The position numbers and the translations under genes were made by a program. Under the pieces are notes generated by a model. That model ran no database searches, was not told the origin of the DNA, and saw nothing but the letters and a program-made list of their open reading frames with translations. A stretch of DNA of 64,000 nucleotides from Bordetella genomosp. 8. GTDB lineage: Bacteria > Pseudomonadota > Gammaproteobacteria > Burkholderiales > Burkholderiaceae_B. Shown here piece by piece: positions 37,446 to 46,510 of the stretch (within the stretch, counting starts at the first letter, position 1; every line of letters starts with the position of its first letter). The stretch spans positions 5,766,001-5,830,000 of the forward strand of contig NZ_CP021108.1 in assembly GCF_002119685.1 (NCBI RefSeq), in the 5' to 3' direction.

Positions 37446-38119
37446 GTACTGCGCTTGCGCGCGGACTCGATGCCCAGTTGCTTGAGCTTGCGGTAAAGGT
37501 GGGTGCGCTCCAGGCCGGTCTTCTCCGAGACGCGGGTCATGCTATGGCTTTCGCGCACCAGGTGGTATTCGAAGTAGATGCGTTCGAAGGCGTCGCGCGC
37601 TTCGCGCAGGGGCTGGTCCAGCGAGATGCTCCCCAGCAAGCCGTTGGATCCGGCGGGCGTTTCCGCGGCGGCGGACGGCAGGGCGGGCACGTCCAGTTCG
37701 TCTTCCAGCGGCACGGCCGACAGGGCGGCGGCGGCGGGCGCGGGCTGGGGCACGCGGCCACGCGCCAGGGCTGCCGAAATAGTTTTTAACAACCGCTGCA
37801 GCGTAATGGGCTTTTCGAGAAAATCGAGCGCCCCGATGCGGGTGGCCTCGACCGCGGTATCGATGGTGGCGTGCCCGCTCATCATGATGACCGGCATATC
37901 CAGCAGGCCTTGCGAGCCCCATTCCTTGAGCAGGCTCACGCCGTCGGTATCGGGCATCCAGATGTCCAGCAGGACGAGGTCGGGACGCGAACGTAGGCGA
38001 GCGGCACGGGCCTGGGCCGCATTTTCGGCCAGTTCGACCGTGTGTCCTTCGTCGTACAAGATTTCTGACAGAAGCTCGCGAATGCCAACCTCGTCATCAA
38101 CCACCAGAATTCTGGCCAT
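37442..38119 (-). CDS. NtrX-like response regulator lacking the AAA+ domain
   Basis: A 225-residue regulator: receiver domain (ILVVDDEVGIRELLSEIL, acceptor Asp in LVLLDIWMPDTDG, MMSGHATIDTAV, FLEKPI) joined by a Pro/Ala linker to a Fis-type helix-turn-helix (MTRVSEKTGLERTHLYRKLKQLGI). The sigma-54-activating AAA+ ATPase of NtrX is missing, so it should regulate as a plain DNA-binding regulator, in the manner of RegA/ActR. ATG 38119 (MARILVV) is preferred over GTG 38131 because AGGTGG is then 9 bases away. It follows the NtrY-like kinase by 12 bases. Confidence 0.9.
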   Translation of the reverse strand: MARILVVDDEVGIRELLSEILYDEGHTVELAENAAQARAARLRSRPDLVLLDIWMPDTDGVSLLKEWGSQGLLDMPVIMMSGHATIDTAVEATRIGALDFLEKPITLQRLLKTISAALARGRVPQPAPAAAALSAVPLEDELDVPALPSAAAETPAGSNGLLGSISLDQPLREARDAFERIYFEYHLVRESHSMTRVSEKTGLERTHLYRKLKQLGIESARKRST

Positions 38120-38131
38120 AAACCCGTCCAC

Positions 38132-40444
38132 CTATTGCGTAGCCGCATTATCCTGTTGTTGTGCGGTTGCGTCCAGAGTATCGACCCCGCCCGCCAGGCG
38201 GGTCAACAGTATCGAAATGCGAGCCCCGCCTTCGCGCCGGTTCGCAAGATCGATACGCCCGCCATGCTCTTCCACGATCTTGCGGACGATCGCCAATCCT
38301 AACCCAGTCCCGTGCGCCTTGGTGGTGACGTAGGGTTCGAAGGCCCTTTGCATGACCTGCGGAGAGAAGCCCGGACCGGTATCGGCCACCGTGAAGCGCA
38401 GGGCCAATTGCTCTTCGCCGTCGCCCTGGCGCGCGCGCGTCAGCTGCGTGGACACGCGGACCTTGCCCTCCTGCTGGCCGGCGATGGCATCGCGCGCGTT
38501 GGCCAGCAGGTTGTGGATCACCTGCCGCAATTGCGTGGGATCGCCTTCGATGGCCGGCAGGCCGGGCTCCAGGGCGACTTCCAGGTTGAGCGAATTGACG
38601 TGATCGCGCACGAGGCCTTCGACCGGGTCCCAGCCGTACAGGGTCAGGACGTCGGAGACCAGTTCATTGAAGTCGATGCGCTTCATGACGGCCGGCGGCG
38701 TGCGCGCGAATTCGCGGAAGTCGTCGACCATGTGCTTGAGCGAGGCGACCTGGTTGACGATGGTGTTGGTGGAGCGCTCCAGCATGCTCCTGTCCTTGGG
38801 TTCCAGGCGGTCGGCGAGCTTCATGGCCAGGCGCTCCGCCGACAGCTGGATGGGGGTCAGCGGGTTCTTGATCTCGTGCGCCAGCCGGCGCGCGACTTCG
38901 CCCCAGGCAACGGCGCGGTTGGCCGACATCAGCTCGGTAATGTCGTCGAACACCACCAGATAGCCATTGCCGCGGCCATCGACGCGCAGATGGGTGCCGC
39001 GCGCCAGCAGCGTGGCGGCCTGCTGGGCGGCGGGGTGGCTGGCGGCGGGACTCAACTGGATTTCGAACTGCTGCTGCCAGTGCAGGCGCTCCGACCCCAC
39101 GGCGGTGTGCGCGGCGAAGGCCTGCCGGACGATCTGCGCGAACGGCAGCATGCCCTCCACGGTTTCCAGGGGCCTGCCGATGACCGAGCGCAGGTCGGCC
39201 TGCAGGATGGTCTGCGCGCCCTGGTTCACCGTGGTGACGCGGAATCCTTCGTCGAATACCAGCACGCCGGAGGACAGGTTCGACAGCACGCTTTCCAGAT
39301 AGACGTTGGAACGCTCCAGCTGCTGCCGGTTGCTTTCGACCATGCGGCGCGCTTCGTCCAGCTGGCGCGTCATGGCATTGAAGGAACGCGTCAGCTGGCC
39401 GACTTCATCGCGTTCCGGCGGTTCGGGCAGGGGCCGGTAATCGCCGATGCCCACCGCCTGCGTGCCGGCGGCCAGGCGCAGCAGCGGACGCACCAGCCGC
39501 TTGGACAGCGACAGCGCGACGGCAATGGCGGTGAACACCGATACCAGCAGGGCCAGCGTCAAGGTGATGCCATAGAGCTTGCGCAGGCCCAGGCGCGACA
39601 GCGCCAGTTCCTGGTAATCGCGGAACCCCTGCTGCACGCGGTTGGCATTGTGCGCGATCTGGTCGGGTACCGGCTGCACCAACTGCAGCCAGCGTGGTTC
39701 GCCGCCGGCGCTGCCCAGGCTATCGAAGCGGTCGGGCGAGATCAGCGGTATCACCACCCGCAGGTGCAGGCCGCCCTGCCCCCGGTCGAGCGGATCGTCG
39801 GCTTCGGCGGCGGAATAGCCGCGCGACAGGCGCAACTGGTTCAGCACCGTGGCGGGCGGCAGTTCCGGCAGCAACTGGCCGTACTGGCTGGTGGAAAAGG
39901 CGATCATGCGGCCGCCGCCCGTGAATACCAGCGCTTCCTGGACGCCGTTGGCTTCGCGCAGGCGGGTCAGCGTCAACGCGATGTTGGCTTCGCTGGAACG
40001 GTTCAGTTCCGTGGCCATGGAGCGCGCCCGCGCATCCAGGTCGGCCAGCAGCGAGTCCAGCGCGGCGCGGCCCAGGTTCAGGCCGGATTCCAGGGCGCTG
40101 TCGACCCGCACGTTGAACCAGGACTCGATGGATCGCGACATGAACTGCACCGACAAGGTGTAGATCAGGGCGCCCGGCACCACGCCGATCAGCGTGAAGG
40201 CCAGGGCGAAGCGCGCCGTCAGGCGTGCGCCGAACTGGCGCCGCCGGATCTGGCGCACGAGCTTGACGGTCAGCGCCACGACCCAGGCGAACAGCGCCAG
40301 CGCGACCACGCCGTTCAGCAGCAGCAGCGCGTCGTAGTAGCGCGCCAGGCGCGAAGCATTGCCGGTGGACCAGGCCAGCAGGCCCAGCAGCAGCATGCCG
40401 GCCAGCGCACCCGCGACCAGGGCGATGCGCAGGAGCAGCCTCAT
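38132..40444 (-). CDS. NtrY-like membrane sensor histidine kinase
   Basis: A 770-residue kinase. N-terminal membrane helices (about residues 5-25, 40-60 and 80-105), then a periplasmic sensor, a further helix (TLTLALLVSVFTAIAVAL), HAMP linker, PAS domain (VLSNLSSGVLVFDEGFRV) and HisKA with RRLAHEIKNPLTPIQLSAER, the NtrY-type H-box. The ATPase domain shows NLLANARDAI, VADTGPGFS and GTGLGLAIV. It overlaps the DUF4390 gene by four bases (ATGA) and is followed by the NtrX-like regulator, its probable partner. Signal unknown; the DUF4390 exported protein is a candidate accessory. Confidence 0.92.
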   Translation of the reverse strand: MRLLLRIALVAGALAGMLLLGLLAWSTGNASRLARYYDALLLLNGVVALALFAWVVALTVKLVRQIRRRQFGARLTARFALAFTLIGVVPGALIYTLSVQFMSRSIESWFNVRVDSALESGLNLGRAALDSLLADLDARARSMATELNRSSEANIALTLTRLREANGVQEALVFTGGGRMIAFSTSQYGQLLPELPPATVLNQLRLSRGYSAAEADDPLDRGQGGLHLRVVIPLISPDRFDSLGSAGGEPRWLQLVQPVPDQIAHNANRVQQGFRDYQELALSRLGLRKLYGITLTLALLVSVFTAIAVALSLSKRLVRPLLRLAAGTQAVGIGDYRPLPEPPERDEVGQLTRSFNAMTRQLDEARRMVESNRQQLERSNVYLESVLSNLSSGVLVFDEGFRVTTVNQGAQTILQADLRSVIGRPLETVEGMLPFAQIVRQAFAAHTAVGSERLHWQQQFEIQLSPAASHPAAQQAATLLARGTHLRVDGRGNGYLVVFDDITELMSANRAVAWGEVARRLAHEIKNPLTPIQLSAERLAMKLADRLEPKDRSMLERSTNTIVNQVASLKHMVDDFREFARTPPAVMKRIDFNELVSDVLTLYGWDPVEGLVRDHVNSLNLEVALEPGLPAIEGDPTQLRQVIHNLLANARDAIAGQQEGKVRVSTQLTRARQGDGEEQLALRFTVADTGPGFSPQVMQRAFEPYVTTKAHGTGLGLAIVRKIVEEHGGRIDLANRREGGARISILLTRLAGGVDTLDATAQQQDNAATQ

Positions 40445-41025
40445 CGCTTGTCTCCCGCGGGATCGGCGAGGGCGAAGTCGAAGTCCTTCCACGGCGTGGC
40501 CAAGGACCAGGAACTGCTGTTCAAGGCGTTGACCTGGAACGGCCGCGCCAGCATCGACGTATCCAGGCGCAGGCGCAAGCGGCCGTCGTAGCGCACGCCG
40601 GTGGCCAGATCGCCGGCGTCGGCCACGGCCCAGCCGCGTATGTGCCGCACCATGTCCATGGCGGCGTCCAGCGACTGCACCGGCAGATTCAATTCGCCGA
40701 CGCCGGCGCGCCACTGGCGCGTCAAGGCGTTGTAGACGATACGCCAGGTCATGTTGGTGTCGGCCACCGTGGTGTCCAGCCACCACCAGCGCGAACGCGT
40801 GATGACGATGTCGGCGGTGAAATACAGCGGCACGCCGCGTTCGGCCGCCTCGCGCAGCTGGTCGTTCAGTTCGACGCGGATGTCCGCGTCGATTTCCACC
40901 TTGCCATTGCGGATGACGGGATCGACATTGACGACCTTGGGATCGGCGGCGTGCGCGATCCCCGCCCACGGCAGCGATAGCACGGTGGCCAGCAAGAGCA
41001 CGAACAGGCGCGTGGATATGGGCAT
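40441..41025 (-). CDS. DUF4390 exported protein
   Basis: A 194-residue protein with a cleavable signal peptide (LFVLLLATVLSLPWAGIAHA-AD). The mature part matches DUF4390: VELNDQLREAAERGVPLYFTADI in outline, SRWWWLD, and RLDTSMLARPFQVNALNSSSW near the end. Function unknown. In betaproteobacteria it is regularly found between rsmB and the ntrY-like kinase, as here, with a four-base overlap to the kinase, so a role in signal sensing at the cell envelope is plausible. Confidence 0.87.
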   Translation of the reverse strand: MPISTRLFVLLLATVLSLPWAGIAHAADPKVVNVDPVIRNGKVEIDADIRVELNDQLREAAERGVPLYFTADIVITRSRWWWLDTTVADTNMTWRIVYNALTRQWRAGVGELNLPVQSLDAAMDMVRHIRGWAVADAGDLATGVRYDGRLRLRLDTSMLARPFQVNALNSSSWSLATPWKDFDFALADPAGDKR

Positions 41026-41064
41026 ACGATGAATCAGCGCTGCAACCCCTTTATTCTTGGCGAT

Positions 41065-42408
41065 TCAGCTGGCCTTGGCAAACAAGGCATAGAAAAAGCC
41101 GTCATGTTGTGTCGTGTCTGTTGCGCCGGACGCGACGGGCAGCAACTGCCCGGGCGCTTCCAGGCGCCGCGCATCGGCGTGGCGGGCGGCGAAGGCGGCG
41201 GCCTGGCGCTCGCCTTCGTCGGGGAATACGGAACAGGTCACGTACAACAGCCGGCCGCCCGGCGCCACGGTGCGCCATAGCGCGTCGACGATGCGGGCCT
41301 GCAACTTGACGGTACGCGCGACGTCGTCGGCCCGACGCAGCCAGCGGATGTCCGGGTGCCGCCTGACGATGCCCGACGCGGTGCACGGGACGTCGGCCAG
41401 CACGGCATCGAAAGGCTTGCCGTCCCACCAGGCTCCCGGGTCGGCGGCATCGGCGGCGCGCAGCGCGACGCGCGGCGTATCCAGGCCCAGCCGGCGCAAG
41501 TTGTCGCCCACGCGCTGCAGGCGTCCCGCGTCGGCATCCAGGGCCAGCAGGTCGATATCGGCCAGCTCGAGCAGGTGGGCCGTCTTGCCGCCGGGCGCGG
41601 CGCAGGCGTCCAGCACTCGCATGCCGTCCGATACGCCCAGCAGCGGCGCGGCCAGTTGCGCGCCGGCATCCTGGACCGACCACCAGCCGTCGTCGAAACC
41701 CGGCAGGCGCTGCACCGGACGGGGCTGGTCCAGCAGGATGCCCATATCCGCCACCGGGCGGGCGCCGATGCCGGCCGCATGGAACGCGTCCAGCACCTGC
41801 TGCCGCGTGGCGCGGCGGCGATTGACCCGCAAGGTCAGCGGGGACGGGATGTTGGCGCCCGCCAATATGGATTCCCAGTGTTCCGGATAGGCCGATCGCA
41901 GCTTGTCCACCCACCATTGCGGGTGGTTCCAGCGCGCCTCGATCTGGCGCGCGAGCTGCGGCAGCAGGGTGTCCCGGTCACGCAGGAAGGAGCGCAGCAA
42001 GCCGTTCACCAGGCCCTTGAGCGGCTCGACGCGAGGCATGCCGGCGGCGGCCTGCACGGCCTGGTCGACGACGGTGTAAGGCGCGTATACCGGCGCGGAT
42101 GACGTGGACGGCGCGGACGGCGTGGCCTCGGGCAGCAGCAGCGTGAGGCTGACCAGCAACAACGCTTCGGCCAGCGGCTCGGGAGGCGTGCGCGGCGCCA
42201 GGATGCGACGCAGGGCGCGGGCTTCTCCCAGCCGGCGCATGGCATGGAAGGAAAGCGCCTGCGTGCCGGCGCGCACGGGCGCCGGTACCTCGGCGATGGC
42301 GTCGGTCATGGAACGGCCCCCCAGTACCGCCCGCACGACCGCGGCGCTTTCCGCAAGGAGATCGCGCAACGGCGCCGCGGTTGCGGGGGATGACGTCGGG
42401 TCTGGCAT
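41065..42408 (-). CDS. rsmB: 16S rRNA (cytosine(967)-C5)-methyltransferase
   Basis: A 447-residue enzyme methylating C967 of 16S rRNA. The N-terminal NusB-like domain is followed by a SAM methyltransferase core: LDACAAPGGKTAHLLELA, LADVPCTASGIVRRHPDI (catalytic-pair Cys) and LLYVTCSVFPDEGE (nucleophile Cys). The start at 42408 gives MPDPTSSPA. In many relatives it directly follows def-fmt; here fmt is about 21 kb away at the right edge of the window. Confidence 0.93.
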   Translation of the reverse strand: MPDPTSSPATAAPLRDLLAESAAVVRAVLGGRSMTDAIAEVPAPVRAGTQALSFHAMRRLGEARALRRILAPRTPPEPLAEALLLVSLTLLLPEATPSAPSTSSAPVYAPYTVVDQAVQAAAGMPRVEPLKGLVNGLLRSFLRDRDTLLPQLARQIEARWNHPQWWVDKLRSAYPEHWESILAGANIPSPLTLRVNRRRATRQQVLDAFHAAGIGARPVADMGILLDQPRPVQRLPGFDDGWWSVQDAGAQLAAPLLGVSDGMRVLDACAAPGGKTAHLLELADIDLLALDADAGRLQRVGDNLRRLGLDTPRVALRAADAADPGAWWDGKPFDAVLADVPCTASGIVRRHPDIRWLRRADDVARTVKLQARIVDALWRTVAPGGRLLYVTCSVFPDEGERQAAAFAARHADARRLEAPGQLLPVASGATDTTQHDGFFYALFAKAS

Positions 42409-42476
42409 GGGGAAGCGATAAGGCGGGGGTGGGTAACCCCGTAATGGTACCTGCTCGCGGGCGGCGCGGCCGGCGG

Positions 42477-43283
42477 TCAGAACCGATAGCTGATCCCCAC
42501 GACTCCGAAGGCCGACGTGCGGCGCTCGACGATGGGGCTGTCGCGCGCATCGCCCAGCAGGCTGCGCACGCCCAGCGTGGTGGACAGGCTCCATTGCGGG
42601 GCCAGGTCGTAGCGCCAGTTGGCATACAGCGTGGCCGACCGGAAGCCCGCGCCCGCCGAATAGCTCCGCAAGCCGGCGTCGCTGCGCGCGGACTCCGAGC
42701 TGCTGACGCCGAACCACGTGGACATATCGTCGTGGCTGCCCCAGGCGGTTTCCGCGCCCAGGCGCACGGCGTGGGGCCCGGACTGCCACACGGCATACGA
42801 TCCGTTCAGCTCCACACGCGTGCCATAACCCGACCGCAAGGCCTGGATTGCCGTCGCGGTCACGCGCCAGCGGCCGGGCTGCCAGCGCACGAAGGCGCCC
42901 GCGGTGGCATGGGTGTCGATGTCGTCCAGGCCTTCCAGGCGGTCGTAATCGTCCGCGTCCCGCCCCAGCCGCAGGCCGGCGAACACCCCGGCCTGCCAGT
43001 CCGGCGCCAGCCTGGTCTGCAGGCCCAGGGTCGGCAGGCCGTCGTTGGTGCCGACGAAAAACGCGCCGCGCTCGTAGGAAAGCTGCAGCACCGGCCTGGC
43101 GTGGTAATCCTTGGCGCCGGCGTATTCGGGTACGATCCCCACGCCCAGGCCCACGCTGTTTTCGGCGTGGGCGGCGCCGCCCGCCAGCATGGCCCACACC
43201 CCCAGCCCCGCCCAGGCGGCGTGCAGCCGGCGCCCTGCGAACGATACGCCGCGGGAACGCAGCACCCCAGATTTGATTGCCAT
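42477..43283 (-). CDS. MipA/OmpV family outer-membrane protein
   Basis: A 268-residue beta-barrel protein with signal peptide ending at AGGAAHA-ENSVG. LGVGIVPEYAGAKDYHARPVL is the MipA signature and the C-terminus ends in aromatic Phe (GISYRF), as outer-membrane barrels do. MipA scaffolds murein synthesis in E. coli; OmpV-type relatives are often induced by two-component systems. The start 43283 has GAGGG eight bases upstream; the earlier ATG at 43301 lacks a site. It is divergent from a QseBC-like pair with a direct-repeat box between them. Confidence 0.9.
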   Translation of the reverse strand: MAIKSGVLRSRGVSFAGRRLHAAWAGLGVWAMLAGGAAHAENSVGLGVGIVPEYAGAKDYHARPVLQLSYERGAFFVGTNDGLPTLGLQTRLAPDWQAGVFAGLRLGRDADDYDRLEGLDDIDTHATAGAFVRWQPGRWRVTATAIQALRSGYGTRVELNGSYAVWQSGPHAVRLGAETAWGSHDDMSTWFGVSSSESARSDAGLRSYSAGAGFRSATLYANWRYDLAPQWSLSTTLGVRSLLGDARDSPIVERRTSAFGVVGISYRF

Positions 43284-43349
43284 TGATTTGCCCTCGCGCA
43301 TGGCCGCGCGACGGGGCGGCCTTCCGGGACGGGATTCTCGGCAAGGCGT

Positions 43350-43366
43350 TTTAAAAGTTTTTTAAT
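43350..43366. promoter_or_regulatory. Direct-repeat box resembling a PmrA/QseB site
   Basis: TTTAAA and TTTAAT start 11 bases apart (43350 and 43361). Spacing and sequence approach the YTTAAK-N5-YTTAAK pattern bound by PmrA/QseB-type regulators. The site lies in the divergent mipA/response regulator gap, 47 bases before the regulator start. The first half-site misses the pattern at its last position. Confidence 0.5.
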
Positions 43367-43412
43367 TCCGGACCCGTAATCTGCGCGTCATTCCCGAACC
43401 GGAGACCATGCC

Positions 43413-44078
43413 TTGCACATACTGCTAATCGAGGACGACCCCATGCTGGGGGACGCCCTATGCGGCGGTCTGCGGGAAGCGGGCTATGCGGTCGACTGGA
43501 TGACCGATGCGGCGCAGGCGCGCGCCGCGGTGACCGACCACGACTACGGCGCGATCCTGCTGGACCTGCAGCTGCCGCACGGCTCCGGCCTGGGCATACT
43601 GAAAAGCGTGCGCGAACGCTACGACGCCACCCCCGTCGTCATCCTGTCGGCGCGCGACCGGCTCAGCGACAGGATTAAGGGACTGGACGAAGGCGCGGAC
43701 GACTACCTGGTCAAGCCCTTTCCCGTCGAGGAGCTGCTGGCGCGGCTGCGCGCCGTGACCCGGCGGGCCAGCCACCGCGTGGTGCCGCTGATGCGCATCG
43801 GCGACGTCCAGGTCGACCCGACGCGCCGCCATGTCATGCTGGCGGGCCAGCCGGTCAAGCTCAGCATCCACGAGTACCGCACGCTGGTCGCGCTGCTGGA
43901 ACGCCAGGGCCACGTGGTCACCCGCGAACAGCTGGAAGACGCGGTGTACGGCCGCCATGGCACCATCGAAAGCAATACCGTCGCGGTCTATATCCACCAG
44001 TTGCGCCGCAAGCTGGGCAACGAGCTGATCGCGACGGTGCACGGCTTCGGCTACCGCATCGGCGAGGCGCGGCCATGA
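43413..44078 (+). CDS. OmpR-family response regulator (QseB/PmrA-like)
   Basis: A 221-residue regulator with receiver (LLIEDDPMLGDALC, acceptor Asp in AILLDLQLPHGSG, ADDYLVKPF) and a C-terminal winged helix (LSIHEYRTLVALLERQG, VYIHQLRRKLG, IATVHGFGYRIG). The start is TTG 43413, with GGAG eight bases upstream; the nearby ATG at 43408 is out of frame. The stop overlaps the kinase start by four bases. Confidence 0.9.
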   Translation: MHILLIEDDPMLGDALCGGLREAGYAVDWMTDAAQARAAVTDHDYGAILLDLQLPHGSGLGILKSVRERYDATPVVILSARDRLSDRIKGLDEGADDYLVKPFPVEELLARLRAVTRRASHRVVPLMRIGDVQVDPTRRHVMLAGQPVKLSIHEYRTLVALLERQGHVVTREQLEDAVYGRHGTIESNTVAVYIHQLRRKLGNELIATVHGFGYRIGEARP

Positions 44079-45475
44079 TGGCCTGGCGCGCCCTGGCCGC
44101 GCAGCACGACAGCCTGCGCTTCCGGCTGCTGTGCGCCATGCTGATCGGCATCGTTGCCTTCGGCGGCGCCTGGTATTCGCTGCGCGCCTGGGACCTGAAG
44201 CGGCCGGAGACCGGCTACCTGGACGAGCGGTTGCGCGACGTCGCCAGGCAGATCGTCGAATCCATCCCGCGCACCTTGTCGCCCCATGATTCCATCGCCG
44301 CCTACAGCCTGCCGGACAGCGAGGCGGACCCGAAGGGCGACATGCTTTTCCAGGTCTGGCACATGCCCTCGGGCAAGCTCATCCTGCGCTCGCCCCGCGC
44401 GCCGGACCGGCCCATGAAGCCCAGCTTCTCCGAAGGCTTCAGTTCCATCGACGCGGACAACGAGACCTGGCGCGTGTATGCGCTGTCGGACCGCACCGGG
44501 ACGATACAGGTCCAGACCGCCAAGGGCCAGGCCGACGTGGCGGCGACCTACAAGGCATGGGTCAGGGAAGGCGTGTTCGCCGCAGTGGGGATCTTCCTGC
44601 TGCTGGCGATCATCATGTGGACGGCCGTCCACATGAGCCTGCGCGCGCTGGACCAGGCCCGCGACGTGATCGCGCGCCGCTCGCCGTTCGACAACTCGCC
44701 CTTGCGGCAGGACCGCTTGCCCAGCGAGATCCGCCCCTTCGTCATCGCGATCAATCAGTTGCTGGAACGCCAGGAAGCGGCGCTGGCGCGCGAACGCCAA
44801 CTGATCGCGGATGCCGCGCATGAACTGCGCACGCCGCTGGCCGCGATCCAGGCGCAGGCCCAGCGCGCGACGTCGTCGCATGACATCGATACGACCCGCG
44901 CCGAGGCCGCCAAGCTGCAGGCCGTCGCGGCGCGCGCCGCGCGCATCGTCGAACAATTGCTGGATCAGGCCCGACTGGATTCGGACGAGGCCCTGTCCAT
45001 GGAAGACGTGGACCTGGCGGATATCGTCGACCTGGTGGTGCGCGATTTCGAAAGCAAGGCCGCGCACAAATCGCAGAAGGTCGCCATCGCCGCCGAAAGC
45101 TGTCCGGTGCGGGGAAACATCGACGCCCTGGGCATCCTGCTGGGGAACCTGGTGGACAACGCCGTGCGCTATACGCCGGAACGGGGGCACATCAAGGTGT
45201 CCTGCGGCCTGGATCACGGTGTGCCGGTGCTCGCCATTTCGGACGATGGCCCGGGCATTCCGGCGGCCTATCGCCGCCGCATCTACGACCGTTTCTTCCG
45301 GGTGCCCGGCAGGGCCGAAGGCGGGACGGGCATCGGCCTGTCGCTCGTCGCGCGCATCGCGCGGCTGCACGCGGCCGAGCTGGTGGAGATGCCCGCGGAG
45401 CGGGGCTTCCATCTGGCCGTGCGCTTTGCCGCGCATGAGGGGCAGGCGGCGCAGGCGGCCTCGACGCCTGCCTGA
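44075..45475 (+). CDS. Sensor histidine kinase (QseC-like)
   Basis: A 466-residue kinase: membrane helix near residues 18-38, a periplasmic domain of about 130 residues, a second helix (VFAAVGIFLLLAIIMWTAV), HAMP, and HisKA with LIADAAHELRTPLAAIQAQ. ATPase motifs are NLVDNAVRYTP, ISDDGPGIP and GGTGIGLSLV. Its overlap with the regulator gene makes it the cognate partner. MipA on the other side of the promoter region is the probable main target. Confidence 0.9.
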   Translation: MMAWRALAAQHDSLRFRLLCAMLIGIVAFGGAWYSLRAWDLKRPETGYLDERLRDVARQIVESIPRTLSPHDSIAAYSLPDSEADPKGDMLFQVWHMPSGKLILRSPRAPDRPMKPSFSEGFSSIDADNETWRVYALSDRTGTIQVQTAKGQADVAATYKAWVREGVFAAVGIFLLLAIIMWTAVHMSLRALDQARDVIARRSPFDNSPLRQDRLPSEIRPFVIAINQLLERQEAALARERQLIADAAHELRTPLAAIQAQAQRATSSHDIDTTRAEAAKLQAVAARAARIVEQLLDQARLDSDEALSMEDVDLADIVDLVVRDFESKAAHKSQKVAIAAESCPVRGNIDALGILLGNLVDNAVRYTPERGHIKVSCGLDHGVPVLAISDDGPGIPAAYRRRIYDRFFRVPGRAEGGTGIGLSLVARIARLHAAELVEMPAERGFHLAVRFAAHEGQAAQAASTPA

Positions 45476-45484
45476 ATCGCCACT

Positions 45485-46411
45485 TCAAACGGCCGCGGCC
45501 TTGCTCAGCGCGTGGCGCAGTGCTTTCAGGTCGGCATCCATCTGTATGCGCATCACGCGCAGCAGCGCTTTCGCGTTCTCGGACAACGGCATGCCCGGGC
45601 GAAACACCAGGAGGCCGGTGAACCGTATGTCCAGCGACAACGGACGCATGACCAGGCCGCGTTCCAGGTAGTCCAGGCCGATGATGGGATGCACCATGCC
45701 CATGCCGACGCCGCGCAGCGCCAGCTCGCATACCGAATTCGAATACGGCGTTTCCAGGACGGCGCGGATGGCCTTGCCTTCCTTCGCCAGGGCCTGTTCC
45801 AGGCGGCGCCGGCTGGCGTCTTCCGGGTTCAAGGCGATGAAGGGATGTTCGACCAGGTCGCGCGGCTGGATCACGCGGCGCGCCGTCAAGGGATGGTCCC
45901 TGCGCATCACGATGACGCCCGGCACGCTCAGGAACTCGGAATGCTCCAGGCCCGCGACGGACAGCTCATCGGCCATCAGGCCGAAATCCAGCTGGCCCGC
46001 CGACACCTGCTGCAGCACTTCGCGCGAGCTCATGATCTGGAACGACATGTGGGCGCGCCGCGATGCCAGGTCGAATGCGGCGATCGCGCGCGGCATGAAG
46101 CCGGTACCCAGCGCGGGAAATGAAGCCACGGCCAGGCGTCCCAGGCCGAATGATTTCAAGCTGCGTATGCGATGCTCGATGATCTCGAAACCGGCGAAGC
46201 AGCGATCGACCTCGACGATCAGTGCCTGGGCCTCGGGCGTGGGCACCAGGCGGCCGCGTATGCGTTCGAACAGCCGCAGCTCGGAAGCGCCTTCCAGCTT
46301 GCGTATCGATTGGCTCACCGCGGGCTGGGACACGCCCAGCAAGGTCGCCGCCTTGCTGGTGGTGCCGGCGCGCATGACGGCACGGAAGACCTCGATATCG
46401 CGCATTTCCAT
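45485..46411 (-). CDS. LysR-family transcriptional regulator
   Basis: A 308-residue LysR regulator: N-terminal helix-turn-helix (DIEVFRAVMRAGTTSKAATLLGVSQPAVSQSIRKLE in outline) and a substrate-sensing domain. ATG 46411 has AGGG six bases upstream; a GTG at 46432 would lie inside the operator. It is divergent from the PLP-lyase gene. The dyad ATAAG-N5-CTTAT lies immediately before its start codon, and a second copy lies between two paralogous binding-protein genes 5 kb away, so it probably controls the whole cluster to 52.4 kb. Confidence 0.9.
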   Translation of the reverse strand: MEMRDIEVFRAVMRAGTTSKAATLLGVSQPAVSQSIRKLEGASELRLFERIRGRLVPTPEAQALIVEVDRCFAGFEIIEHRIRSLKSFGLGRLAVASFPALGTGFMPRAIAAFDLASRRAHMSFQIMSSREVLQQVSAGQLDFGLMADELSVAGLEHSEFLSVPGVIVMRRDHPLTARRVIQPRDLVEHPFIALNPEDASRRRLEQALAKEGKAIRAVLETPYSNSVCELALRGVGMGMVHPIIGLDYLERGLVMRPLSLDIRFTGLLVFRPGMPLSENAKALLRVMRIQMDADLKALRHALSKAAAV

Positions 46412-46413
46412 AT

Positions 46414-46428
46414 ATAAGCCCTGCTTAT
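46414..46428. promoter_or_regulatory. LysR box copy 1 (ATAAG-N5-CTTAT)
   Basis: ATAAGCCCTGCTTAT, a 15-base dyad with T-N11-A symmetry (T46415, A46427), the usual LysR footprint. It covers the LysR ribosome-site region and lies 83 bases before the divergent PLP-lyase gene. The arms match copy 2 at 51367 exactly. Confidence 0.78.
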
Positions 46429-46510
46429 TCACCTAATGGGATCGGCGGTTGAGTTTATAGGCAGCGCTACTAGACTGCTAGGCTCGTTTTCCCTTTCCGG
46501 CGATGCCCAC

